This document shows positions 1-8,644 of a stretch of DNA of 64,000 nucleotides, piece after piece. The notes under the pieces were generated by a model, which saw only the letters and a program-made list of their open reading frames with translations, did not search any database and had not been told where the DNA came from. Every line of letters starts with the position of its first letter. Positions within the stretch are counted from its first letter, which is position 1. The DNA comes from Chloroflexota bacterium (GTDB lineage Bacteria > Chloroflexota > Anaerolineae > Anaerolineales > Villigracilaceae), in contig JABFGC010000002.1 in assembly GCA_013112685.1 (NCBI GenBank), positions 2,862,902-2,926,901 of the forward strand. Direction: 5' to 3'. Position numbers and translations under genes: made by a program.

Positions 1-446
1 AAGCCCTGGTCTTCCTGCCAGGCAAAAAACCAGACGGCGGCAAGACTCAAAAGCCCCGTGATCAATCCCTCGCGCCAACTCAATAGCAATCCAGCCAGCA
101 GGATGATGATCGGGTAGCCGAGGATGGCGACATCGCGGACACCGTCGGTTTGCGCGGCTTGATAGGTGAGCGCGCCCCAGACAAACACGACCAGGAATGC
201 CCCAGCCGTGCGCACGTACCCGAAGCGGATCATGATCTGGGCAAGGAACAGGACGAGCAGGATGACGGGAAAAAAGACTTTGGAAGATTCGCTCAGCCAT
301 TCCCCGCTGACCATCCTGGAGAGCATGATGAGCAAAACGACGCCGAATGCAATCCAGCCAAATGTATTCAGGGTTTGAGCCGTGCGCGTTTTCTCTTCAT
401 CCTCGAAGATGGAAGGGGCGAACAAACGGCGAAGCCACTTGAACAT
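1..446 (-). CDS. N-terminal membrane domain of a larger protein (partial)
   Basis: The reading frame on the minus strand is open to the left edge of the window, so only the N-terminus is present. After a short basic head with the acidic patch FEDEEKTRTA, about five hydrophobic segments follow, such as WIAFGVVLLIMLS, VFFPVILLVLFLAQIMI and VAILGYPIIILLAGLLLSW. This layout is typical of the membrane sensor part of histidine kinases or diguanylate cyclases, but no catalytic domain is visible, so the function is inference. An ATG at 455 is in frame, but it overlaps a TATAAT box (454-459). The ATG at 446 is preferred because it lies 7 nt after that box. Confidence 0.6.
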   Translation of the reverse strand, partial: MFKWLRRLFAPSIFEDEEKTRTAQTLNTFGWIAFGVVLLIMLSRMVSGEWLSESSKVFFPVILLVLFLAQIMIRFGYVRTAGAFLVVFVWGALTYQAAQTDGVRDVAILGYPIIILLAGLLLSWREGLITGLLSLAAVWFFAWQEDQG

Positions 447-453
447 TCTCGTC

Positions 454-459
454 ATTATA
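454..459 (-). promoter_or_regulatory. -10 box, probable leaderless start
   Basis: TATAAT on the minus strand lies 7 nt before the ATG at 446. Transcription would begin at or next to the start codon, and no Shine-Dalgarno sequence is present. It is one of a set in this window. Confidence 0.4.
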
Positions 460-548
460 TATCATGTTCATGCAGCGGGAATGAGGATGGGTGTACAATA
501 AAAATGAAACTGGGTCCACGGACCCCCAAACACCTGTGTGGAGACGAC

Positions 549-2039
549 ATGACTACCAACGATTTTCGCAAGGAAAAAGATTCACTGGGGGAACTGCAGG
601 TCCCGGCTTCGGCTTTGTACGGCGTACAAACCCAGCGTGCAGTGGAAAACTTCCCCATCAGCGGACTGCGCCCCTGGCGCGCCTTCATCTGGTCCATGGC
701 GGCGATCAAGCGCGCCGCCGCCAGTGTGAACTTCGAGCTGGGTCTGTTCAACGACCGCGAAGTGGACGGGAAAAAGTTCAGCGCCAAACAACTCTCGGAC
801 GCCATCCTGCAAGCCGCCGCCGAAGTGATGGACGGCAAATGGGATTCGCAGTTTGTGGTGGACCCGTTCCAGGCGGGCGCGGGGACGAGCCACAATATGA
901 ACACGAACGAAGTCATCGCCAACCGAGCCACGCAACTCCTCGGCGGCGAACCCGGCAAATACTACGTCCACCCGAACGACCACGTCAACATGGCGCAATC
1001 CACCAACGACGTGATTCCCACCGCCATCCGTCTCGGCGGGTTGTGGCGGCTGGAGGAACTACTGGCTTCCTTGAAGAACCTTCAATCGGCGCTGGAAGCC
1101 AAAGCCGCGGAATTCGACGATGTGGTCAAATCGGGGCGCACGCACTTGCAGGACGCCGTGCCCGTGCGGCTCGGTCAGGAATTTGGGGCGTATGCTAAAG
1201 CCGTGGAACGCGATATCGAGCGCGTGCGCCGCTCCGCTGACGGGTTGCGAAGGCTCGGCATCGGCGGGACAGCCGTCGGGTCCGGGTTGAACGCGCACCC
1301 CGAATATCACAGCCGCATGGTGATGACCCTCTCCGAGATGATGGGCGTCGAACTGCGCACATCCGACAACCTCTTTGAATCCATGCAATCCATGGCGGAT
1401 GCGGCGGACTTCTCCGCCTCGTTGCGGACTCTCGCCCTGACCTTGATCCGCATTGCCAACGATTTCCGCCTCCTCTCTTCTGGACCTTCGACCGGGCTCG
1501 ACGAAATCAGGCTTCCCGCCGTTCAGCCGGGTTCTTCGATCATGCCGGGCAAGGTCAATCCTGTGATGGCGGAGATGCTCGACCAGGCGATGTTCCACGT
1601 CATCGGCTGCGACACAACGGTGGCGCTGGCAGTGCAGGCGGGACAGTTGGAACTGAACGTGATGATGCCCATCATCGCGCACAACCTCTTCGAGATGATG
1701 CAGGTCATCATCGGTTCGGTCAATGCGTTTACCGAGCGCGCCGTGAAGGGCGTGAAAGCCAACCAGGAAAAAGCCGAGGGCTGGCTGGCGAAGAACGCCA
1801 TCATCGTGACGGCGTTGAACCCGGTCATCGGGTATTCGCAGGGCGCGGCGCTGGTGAAGGAGGCGGTTGCAAGCAACGCTTCCATCAAGGAACTGGCGCT
1901 GGAGCGCGCGAAGACGGGCACGTTGAAACACCGCGACGAAGACCGCCCGGTGAAGCCGGAGGAGATCGAAGCCGCGTTGAGCGACTTACGCAAACTGACC
2001 GACGGCGGAATCTTCGGCGGCGTGGGCGGCGGCGGGTAA
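549..2039 (+). CDS. class II fumarase/aspartase family lyase
   Basis: This is a 496-aa member of the fumarase/aspartase superfamily, which reversibly adds water or ammonia across fumarate in the cytoplasm. The superfamily signature GSSIMPGKVNP is at about residues 328-338. The substrate-binding region NMNTNEVIANRA and the TNDVIPTA segment are also present. MPGK is fumarase-like, while NPV and GQLELNVMMP are reminiscent of aspartase, so the substrate cannot be fixed by eye. The start at 549 is chosen because MTTNDF fits family N-termini and GGAG lies 5 nt upstream; the frame is open further left, but that part is not protein-like. A TACAAT box at 494-499 is a possible promoter. Confidence 0.88.
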   Translation: MTTNDFRKEKDSLGELQVPASALYGVQTQRAVENFPISGLRPWRAFIWSMAAIKRAAASVNFELGLFNDREVDGKKFSAKQLSDAILQAAAEVMDGKWDSQFVVDPFQAGAGTSHNMNTNEVIANRATQLLGGEPGKYYVHPNDHVNMAQSTNDVIPTAIRLGGLWRLEELLASLKNLQSALEAKAAEFDDVVKSGRTHLQDAVPVRLGQEFGAYAKAVERDIERVRRSADGLRRLGIGGTAVGSGLNAHPEYHSRMVMTLSEMMGVELRTSDNLFESMQSMADAADFSASLRTLALTLIRIANDFRLLSSGPSTGLDEIRLPAVQPGSSIMPGKVNPVMAEMLDQAMFHVIGCDTTVALAVQAGQLELNVMMPIIAHNLFEMMQVIIGSVNAFTERAVKGVKANQEKAEGWLAKNAIIVTALNPVIGYSQGAALVKEAVASNASIKELALERAKTGTLKHRDEDRPVKPEEIEAALSDLRKLTDGGIFGGVGGGG

Positions 2040-2150
2040 GCATAATTCAAACATGACATGCGAAAACGAGACAGCCTTACGGGGGTTTTCCTTCCTTGCA
2101 AAACAGAACGCGGAGGCGATTCGCGGGTTGTAGCACCCAAGCAACAGAAG

Positions 2151-2199
2151 GTAGGGCAATTTGCTAAATTGCCCCTGGCAAGACGGCATCCTGCCCTAC
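2151..2199. repeat. GTAG-type REP palindrome, double copy
   Basis: The 49-bp element begins GTAGGGCA and ends TGCCCTAC. Inside, GGCAATTT-gct-AAATTGCC forms one hairpin, and the right half resembles a second, divergent hairpin in opposite orientation. It lies in the gap between the lyase and the next membrane protein and shares the GTAG...CTAC layout with repeats at 16553, 18869 and 44036. Confidence 0.6.
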
Positions 2200-2257
2200 A
2201 GTTTCAACTTGTTGTTGTAGTAGTCTCTACGCAAACGGCTTGCAAGGAGGAGGCGTC

Positions 2258-2902
2258 ATGGATTTCGCAAAACTTTTTAAATCGGTTGAGGACGCGGTAT
2301 ACGAGGTGATGGTATGGCTTTTGCTCCTGCCCAAAACGCTGATCCGCGTCGCGTTTCGCCCCAAATGGGCGATGACCTATATTGACAAGGAATGGGAGAA
2401 GGAGCCCGACGATCGTTTCGACGAATATCTTTCCCCGGTGATGTTATGGCTGGTATCGGCGGTGATTCCCATCACGCTTTTCTTCATCCTTGTTGGACCC
2501 GACATTACATCCGCGGACGATCTTCTTAAAGCGTTCTCCAGCAGCATCTATCAGGTGACGTTCTACATGATGCTCATCCCGTTCGTGTATATCGTCTGGG
2601 TCGAGTGGCTGAACAAGGACCCGATCAAACGATCCAAATTGAAGATTTCCTTTTACAGGCATTGTTACGCGCTTGCGCCAGCCCAGGTGTTGACCTTCGT
2701 GACGATCGGGCTGGCGGTTCTTTACCCGCTGTTGTTTTTCATGCCCCTGCTCCTGATCCCGTTCTACGAAGCCTTTGTGTATCAAGCGGAGTTGAAGATC
2801 GGTTTTGGACGGGCATTTTTCTATACGCTCATTCCCCAAATCCTGCTGGTTTTACCGTCTGTTTTCGTCGCAATAGGCGCGTTCACGCCTCCCGTTTCGT
2901 AG
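2258..2902 (+). CDS. polytopic membrane protein, unknown function
   Basis: This 214-aa protein has about five hydrophobic helices, for example VMLWLVSAVIPITLFFILV, VTFYMMLIPFVYIVWVEWL and FVTIGLAVLYPLLFFMPLLL. A hydrophilic N-terminal region (residues 1-55) carries a moderately hydrophobic segment VMVWLLLLPKTLIRV. The ATG at 2258 follows a strong AAGGAGG at 2244-2250. No family was recognised. A hydrophobic segment follows downstream in another frame (2937-3071), so the true C-terminus may be longer if there is a frameshift near 2900. Confidence 0.65.
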   Translation: MDFAKLFKSVEDAVYEVMVWLLLLPKTLIRVAFRPKWAMTYIDKEWEKEPDDRFDEYLSPVMLWLVSAVIPITLFFILVGPDITSADDLLKAFSSSIYQVTFYMMLIPFVYIVWVEWLNKDPIKRSKLKISFYRHCYALAPAQVLTFVTIGLAVLYPLLFFMPLLLIPFYEAFVYQAELKIGFGRAFFYTLIPQILLVLPSVFVAIGAFTPPVS

Positions 2903-2936
2903 CCGGAACCTCGCCCTCCGCTTCGTACGAGACGGA

Positions 2937-3071
2937 TTGAATGTCAATTGGTGGAAGGGATTATGGTACGCCGCCCTCCCTTACCTGGCGTTTTTTCTCC
3001 TCTCGTTCCTGGCGGGCGTGGCGATGATTGTGTTCTTCGGCATCAATCCGGCGGAGATGATGGGAGCGTAA
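2937..3071 (+). CDS. small membrane peptide or shifted C-terminus of the upstream gene
   Basis: A 44-codon frame starting TTG reads NVNWWKGLWYAALPYL followed by a long hydrophobic helix and ends at TAA. It looks like a real membrane segment, but it lacks an ATG and a convincing ribosome-binding site. It may be a remnant or the displaced C-terminal helix of the protein encoded at 2258-2902. Confidence 0.3.
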   Translation: MNVNWWKGLWYAALPYLAFFLLSFLAGVAMIVFFGINPAEMMGA

Positions 3072-3082
3072 GGGACTGCGGT

Positions 3083-3526
3083 CTATTTCAAATCCCCCAG
3101 CCAATGCACCCACTTGACGCCCAACTGATCCGCATTCGCCACAAGCCGTTTGTCCGCCGTCCACAGGGGCGCTTTCAGTTGTTCGGCGGTGGCGAGGTAA
3201 AAACCGTCGTAGGCAACCATTTGGTTCATTCGTTTTGCCCAAGAAGTTGCCTCAATGCACAATTCGACTGAATCCTCCACGAAGTGAATGTTCATCTCAA
3301 GGGCGGTCTTGATTGCCTCGTCTTTCTCCGCTTCGGAGATTTGCCCCGTTGCCAGATATTTTTGGATTGCCGATGTAATCTCATAAACCCACAGACGCGG
3401 CGCATAAAGTGACACCCGTTCGCGTTGAAACTTATCCCAGAGCAAAAGGGTTTGTGCTGTTTGGGCAGTGGGAATCAATTTTGGAATGGCTATGTTCGCG
3501 TCAATTACCGCTTGCAAGCTGTTCAA
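3083..3526 (-). CDS. PIN-domain ribonuclease toxin (VapC-like)
   Basis: This 147-aa protein fills a single PIN domain, a Mg2+-dependent RNase fold. The acidic residues expected at the active site are visible: D9 in VIDANIAI, E49 in VYEI, D107 in AYDGFYLATAE and D125 in TADKRLV. Such toxins cleave RNA when freed from their antitoxin. The start codon overlaps the 3' end of the upstream small gene by 26 bp, a typical toxin-antitoxin arrangement with translational coupling. The target RNA cannot be read from sequence. Confidence 0.85.
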   Translation of the reverse strand: MNSLQAVIDANIAIPKLIPTAQTAQTLLLWDKFQRERVSLYAPRLWVYEITSAIQKYLATGQISEAEKDEAIKTALEMNIHFVEDSVELCIEATSWAKRMNQMVAYDGFYLATAEQLKAPLWTADKRLVANADQLGVKWVHWLGDLK

Positions 3527-3806
3527 TTCGTTCCTCCCTCATTTTGCGAAGGTCTTCCACGGGGTCAATATCCAGCGGCTTGCCGTCATGGCGTTTCAAG
3601 ATTTCCTGGCGCAGGGCATCGGCTTTCTCCAGCGCCCTCGCGCGGCGGACAAACTCATCTTCCTGTTCGAACTGGTGGATGCCCGCTTCGATTGCCTGGC
3701 GGGTCATTTCCATAAGCGTAACGCCACGCGCTTTGGCAAGCCGGGTGAGGGCGGCGCGCTGGCGTTTGTGCCAGAGCAACTGAAAGCGGTCGTAATGTTC
3801 TTTCAT
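3501..3806 (-). CDS. antitoxin partner of the PIN toxin
   Basis: This 101-aa, highly charged helical protein sits directly upstream of the PIN toxin and overlaps it. Residues 1-40 (MKEHYDRFQLLWHKR... and ...GVTLMEMTRQAIEAG) resemble a ribbon-helix-helix DNA-binding segment; the C-terminal half is rich in E, K and R and probably wraps the toxin. The ATG at 3806 is preceded by AGAGG and further upstream by TATAAT. Two earlier in-frame ATGs seem unlikely because the -10 box lies among them. The antitoxin role is inferred from position and composition. Confidence 0.7.
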   Translation of the reverse strand: MKEHYDRFQLLWHKRQRAALTRLAKARGVTLMEMTRQAIEAGIHQFEQEDEFVRRARALEKADALRQEILKRHDGKPLDIDPVEDLRKMREERIEQLASGN

Positions 3807-3858
3807 GATAGCCTCTTCTGCTATTATACACATACTTATGTGTCTAAACAAGGCTGTC

Positions 3859-4866
3859 TTATCTGCCTACCCGTACCCGCATTACGAACCGGTTCACCCC
3901 CCCAAAGCGGTACTTATACTCCTCGTCGCCACGCATGAAATCGAATTCGTAGCGTCCGTTCTCGCAGCACCACTGGATGACGTACGCCATCAGCACCCAG
4001 CCGGGAGAGAGTTCCATGTAATCGCGGCTGACGCCGGAGTTGTAGCCCCACAGTTTGCCCTTGTAATCGAAATTGAGCGAAGCCGCCGCCTTGACGCCGT
4101 CCACTTCGAGGAAGGCGAGCCAGAGATACCCATATTGATGGGCGGCGCGCACGGTTGTGATGAACTGGTCGCGCATCACGTCCTTGAGAAAGAGGGCTTT
4201 GTTCGGGTCCTGGATCATCAACTGGAAGAAGGTTTCGATCTCTGGTTCGATATCCGCATCCTTCGGGACGATGTGAAAACGCGCCCGTCCCGATTCGGCA
4301 ACGCGGCGCATCTTGCGGCGGATCTCGTGACGCTGTTTCTTCTCCACGCGCGAGAGGTACTCTTCAAAGTCGCCGTTCAAGGCGATGCGCGGCGTGGGGC
4401 GGTAGACCTCTTCGAGATGAGTCCAGCCGCGTTTGGCTGACTCCACTTCGAGCGCGGCGAGAGTCGGAGAGTTGTCGGGGAGGTTATACCAATCGAGTCT
4501 GGACCAACTGTCAGTCAGGGTGGAGGCGAGAAAGTCCAGCAGACCGGAGATGAATCGGGCATGATCCTCCGCGCGGACGATCACATCCAGATAGTCCGAG
4601 ATTTCGATGCTGCCATTGAGGAGCAGGGCGGGCTGGCTTTCGTATTCCGCAAGGAAGAGCGGGGCGATGCCGATCAGTTTGCCGTTCTCGTGAGCCGTAA
4701 CGAGAACGAGTTTTGCATCTTTCCATTCGCCCCCGCCAAGATGTTCCCACCACGCATGTTGATATTCGTAACGCAAAAACGGCGTATCGCTGACGGATTC
4801 ACTCAGCAAATCATTCCATGTGTGGGGATCAATTTCAGAAAAATCATTGAGCAGTCTATAATCCAT
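3859..4866 (-). CDS. GNAT-fold acyltransferase of the CelD/BcsL (FemAB-like) type
   Basis: This 335-aa protein resembles the CelD/BcsL acetyltransferase group. The N-terminal part reads DYRLLNDFSEIDPHTWNDLL and FLRYEYQHAWWEHLG. The central segment YLSRVEKKQRHEIRRKMRR is the hallmark linker of this family, and the C-terminal GNAT half contains FLEVDGVKAAASLNFDYKGK and GWVLMAYVIQ. Members act on polysaccharide, cell-wall or peptide substrates; the substrate is unknown here. It is transcribed divergently from the large gene at 4918, with TAAAAT 9 nt before the start. Confidence 0.75.
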   Translation of the reverse strand: MDYRLLNDFSEIDPHTWNDLLSESVSDTPFLRYEYQHAWWEHLGGGEWKDAKLVLVTAHENGKLIGIAPLFLAEYESQPALLLNGSIEISDYLDVIVRAEDHARFISGLLDFLASTLTDSWSRLDWYNLPDNSPTLAALEVESAKRGWTHLEEVYRPTPRIALNGDFEEYLSRVEKKQRHEIRRKMRRVAESGRARFHIVPKDADIEPEIETFFQLMIQDPNKALFLKDVMRDQFITTVRAAHQYGYLWLAFLEVDGVKAAASLNFDYKGKLWGYNSGVSRDYMELSPGWVLMAYVIQWCCENGRYEFDFMRGDEEYKYRFGGVNRFVMRVRVGR

Positions 4867-4917
4867 AGCCGTCGAATTTTACCAGTATAATGATAGGGGA
4901 TTTGACGTCAATCTTAC

Positions 4918-7332
4918 ATGGCACTCGATCTCAGTCTTTCACCCCTCTATCGCATCAACGGTCAGGACCAAGCCGACATGCCCGGCATGTTGGCGCTCTT
5001 GCCGCCGAAAAATGCCGCGCGCGGGCGTGAACAAGACCGCCTGATCGTGTATCTGCTGCTGGCAGGCAACGCCTCTTTTACCGCAAACGAATATAAAAAA
5101 CTGGCGGAAGACGCCGCCCGGTGTCTATTACCAAACCCCGCGCGCCGTCACCAGCGCGGCGCGCGCCGCCGCCGATTTCGTCAACAGGACGCTGCTCGAA
5201 CGCAACATGTCCACGAGCGCGCGGGGTCAATACGCGCTGGCGTGGCTGGCGCTTGCGGCGGTGCGCGAAACCCAGTGCATCTTTTCGTTCAACGGACCGA
5301 TGCACGCCTATTGGTTTGGGCAAACAGGGTCGCGTCACTTTTTCGAGCCTTCGATTTCGGGCAAGGGGCTGGGCTCGAGCCAGACCATCAACATCCATTA
5401 CGCGCAAACCGACCTCGGCGCGGGCGACCTGCTGCTTTTCTGCGGGCGCATGCCAAACGCATGGGTCGCGCCGCTGGAAGATTCCAAGCCCACCTCGTTC
5501 GATGCGATGCGCCGCCGTCTCGCCGCGCTCACGGGCGAAGATTTGAACGCGGTGTTGATTCAAGCCGCTGAAGGCGTGGGCGCGGTGAATCTCTTCAAAG
5601 GGACTCCGCCAGCCAAGACGGATGCGCCCAAAGAGGAGCCAAAACCGCAGGAGACGACTCCGCCTCCACCCCTGACCGAAAGCCTGCCGCGCGTTGAGGA
5701 AGTTGAATCCACGCCGACGGCTCACGTCCTGCAACCTTCGGCGTACGCCATCCCGCCCCAACCCGAAGAGACGCGCCTTCCGCACGGGGCATCCGCAGAC
5801 CCGTTGGCGCACCTCCCGCACAAGACTGCGCCGCGCGAATTCCCCGCTTCGATTCCAAGAGCCGCGCCCAAGCCGATGCCCGCGCCTGCGGGGGATGAAG
5901 TCCTGAAAAGCAGTGAAACTGAAAACAAGGCGCAATCGCAGATCGAAAGCCCCGAAAAGGAAAAACCGTTCGAAGCGCCGCGTGAGCCATCCATGCGCGC
6001 ACGCCAGACGGCGAAGACCATCGTCACGCTGATGCAAAACTTCCGTCGTTGGAGTCAGGCTGCGGGTGAAAGGACGCGGAACTTCATCCCGCGCCTTCTG
6101 CCCGGTTCCACAGCCGGTGAGACGTTGAAAACATCCGGACTCGTTCATGTTCGTCATCGCGCTCATCGTCCCGTTGGTGATCGTGACCGTGCTCTTCGTG
6201 GTGTACACAAAATACGGGCGCAACCCCCAATTCGAGAATTACATCCAGGAAGCGACGCGAATCAGCCGGCAGGCGCCCGCGCTGGCAAATCCCATCGAAC
6301 AGCGCGAAGCCTGGAACCAGGTCATCTTTCTCGTGAGCAGCGCCGAGGAAATCTACCGCCCCACCTCGGAATCCATCGCCCTGCGCCGCGAAGCCGAGGC
6401 GAACCTCGACAAGTTGTTCGGCGTCACGCGCATGCAGTTCAATCCCGCCTTCAGCGCTGGGCTGGATGTGAACGTCAGCCGCATGGCGGCGAACGAAAAG
6501 GAACTGTACCTGCTCAACGCCGAGAACGGACACGCCCTGCGCGCCATCCCTTCCGGCGGCGGCGGCTTTGAATTGGACGATACCTTCATTTGCGGACCGG
6601 GCGAGTACGGCGACAACGTGGTGGGAGCGCTCGTGGATATCCTGGCGCTGCCGGTCGTGAACCTCAACAACGCCGCCCTGCTGGGCATAGACGCAAACGG
6701 CAACCTGCTGTATTGCAGTCCGGGCGCGACCCCGCAAGCCATCCCCCTGCCGCCGCCCGATACAAACTGGGGGCACGTCACTGCCATGACGCTGGACGGC
6801 GGCAATTTGTACGTGCTCGATGCCCCGTCGCGCGCGGTCTGGGTGTACACCGGGAAGGAGGGCTTGTACGTGGACCGTCCCTATTTCTTCTTCGGACAGC
6901 AGACCCCCACGCAGGACGTGATTGATTTCATCGTCTCCGGCGATGAAATGTACATGCTTCACGCCGATGGGCGCATCTCCAACTGCTCCTACAGCCGCAT
7001 TGACGCGAGCAAGTCCAAATGTGAAGAGCGCGTGGCGCTGGTCAATCCCTTCCCCGCCTATCAGGATACCGACCTGTTTGGCGTGGCGCACTTCACCCAG
7101 TTGATCTTCGCTGCCCCGCCCGACCCGTCCATCCTGCTTGCTGGATGCCGACGGTCAGAGCCTGATGCGCTTCGCGCCGCGCACGTTCGAGTTGCAGAAC
7201 CAATTCCGCCCGACGACGGGAAGCGTCAATCCCATCCCCGTCGGGTCGGTCAGCGCGGTGGCGGTCAGCCCGGACCACGTGTTGTATTTTGCAGTGGATA
7301 AGCAAGTGTATTTCGCCGTCAACATGCCCTGA
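4918..7332 (+). CDS. large membrane-anchored protein with degenerate PP2C-like head (frameshifted sequence)
   Basis: Three single-base shifts (near 5115, 6135 and 7131) split what reads as one protein of about 800 aa. The N-terminal domain (about 220 aa, with FSFNGPMHAYWF and GAGDLLLFCGRMPNAW) has the rhythm of a PP2C phosphatase but lacks its metal-binding aspartates; that is inference. A Pro/Glu-rich linker follows, then one transmembrane helix (FVIALIVPLVIVTVLFVVY at about 6150) and an outside domain of repeated beta-type segments such as GNLYVLDAPSRAVWVYTG. The third shift is an extra T in CTGCTTGCTGG. The next gene follows within 15 bp, so the two are probably co-transcribed. Confidence 0.6.
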
Positions 7333-7346
7333 TGAGAGGAAACCGA

Positions 7347-8330
7347 ATGTCCAACTTTTTCGCCTCGCTCCTCGACTATTTCAAGCCTGCCCGCTTCCCG
7401 GCGGATAGCCCCACCGAACCGGCGCAGATCACCCGCAGCAAGGTGCTGGTCGTTGTGTACGACCCGGTCGTGGATTCCACGTCGGGCGCGACGCTCTCCC
7501 GGCAGATGAAATGGTACAACACCGGCGACCTGCTGACCGGCTTCACGGCGGACCTGCTCGAAGCCAGCAAGGGACTGGCGCGCTACGAGATCGTCGAACG
7601 CATTGATGTGGATGAATTCCCAGCCAAGGTGGACGGCTTCCGCTACACGCCGCAATCGTACATGGATGTCATCCGCCGGGTTGCGCCGCCGCACATGCCG
7701 CAGGAGGTGGATTATTTTGCGATCCTGAACCGCTTCAACATCCTCCAGCGTGTGGCAAGGAGCGAGATTGACGAAGTGCGGGTCTTCGCCTTCCCCCATG
7801 CAGGCTTTTACGAGTCCATCATGGCGGGACCGGGCGCGTTCTGGTGCAACGCCCCGCCGCTGGCGAATACCTCCGCCGGCAAGCGCCGTTTTGTCATCAT
7901 GGGTTTTTCTTATGAACGCTTCGTCGGCGAAATGCTGGAATCATACGGTCATCGCGCCGAATCCATCATGGAGAAAACCTTCAGCAGGTTGAACGGGGAG
8001 AAGAATTTGTGGAAGCGCTTCATCCGTTACGAAAAGTCCGCGCCGGGCAAAGCCGCCTGCGGCAACATCCACTACGCGCCCAACAGCCAGGCGGACTACG
8101 ACTGGGGCAATACGACGCCCGTCAAAAGCGAGTGTTACGACTGGCTGTTGAACTTCCCGAACTTCAAGGGCGACGTGCGCGGCGTGGACTCGAACGACTG
8201 GGGCAGGGGCGACATCCGCGCGCACCACAAGTGGTGGTTCAACCACTTCCCGCGCGTTGCCGGACGCAGGAACGGAATCCACAACAATTGGTGGCAGTAC
8301 ATTGTTGACCCGCAGAAGGTGATCGTTTAG
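7347..8330 (+). CDS. conserved protein of unknown function
   Basis: This 327-aa soluble protein has no visible signal peptide or membrane helix. Recognisable stretches include KVLVVVYDPVVDSTSGATL, VDYFAILNRFNILQRVARS, VRVFAFPHAGFYESIMAGPG and the Trp/His-rich end AHHKWWFNHFPRV. The scattered His, Asp and Trp residues would suit an enzyme or a sugar-binding protein, but I do not recognise the family. The ATG at 7347 follows GAGAGGAA. It starts 15 bp after the large membrane-anchored gene and probably works with it. Confidence 0.65.
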   Translation: MSNFFASLLDYFKPARFPADSPTEPAQITRSKVLVVVYDPVVDSTSGATLSRQMKWYNTGDLLTGFTADLLEASKGLARYEIVERIDVDEFPAKVDGFRYTPQSYMDVIRRVAPPHMPQEVDYFAILNRFNILQRVARSEIDEVRVFAFPHAGFYESIMAGPGAFWCNAPPLANTSAGKRRFVIMGFSYERFVGEMLESYGHRAESIMEKTFSRLNGEKNLWKRFIRYEKSAPGKAACGNIHYAPNSQADYDWGNTTPVKSECYDWLLNFPNFKGDVRGVDSNDWGRGDIRAHHKWWFNHFPRVAGRRNGIHNNWWQYIVDPQKVIV

Positions 8331-8644
8331 GCAGGAACCGCCGAGGAGACCCTAAAGGTTTTCCTTTGTGTTCCTTCGTGACTCGCTATGAAAACAGGCG
8401 GACTCCGCAAGTTCTACTTGCGGAATTCCAGAAGTAGAACTCTTGTGGAATTCCAGAAGTAGAACTTCTGGACTCCATTTTCATCCTTCGGGGTGAAACC
8501 CTTTCATGAATCCTTTGCGGTTGAGTCCCTTTTAGCTTGTCCGAGTTAAGGTCTCCTCGGTATTTACAGTTATGAAGGCTGGACGGGATTATGACAATTC
8601 TGTAATGGCATTCAATTTCGCCAAGAATAAAATAGAACAAAGAT
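8331..8644. repeat. gap with TTCTA/TAGAA-loop hairpin repeats
   Basis: This 314-bp gap has no gene. At 8405-8423 CCGCAAG-TTCTA-CTTGCGG forms a perfect hairpin. A degenerate copy follows at 8428-8448, and CCAGAAG-TAGAA-CTTCTGG lies at 8453-8471. The flank after it (GGACTCCATTTTCATCCTTC, then GGGGTGAA) recurs in near-identical form at 27172-27198, so the whole block is a dispersed repeat. Confidence 0.75.

Noticed and set aside
150..548. N-terminal extension of the fumarase/aspartase frame
   Set aside because: The frame is open, but the translation is antisense to the membrane protein at 1-446 and not protein-like; the SD and family N-terminus point to 549.
1059..1931. 290-codon frame antisense to the fumarase/aspartase
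   Set aside because: Shadow of a well-supported gene, with His/Arg-rich composition and no motif.
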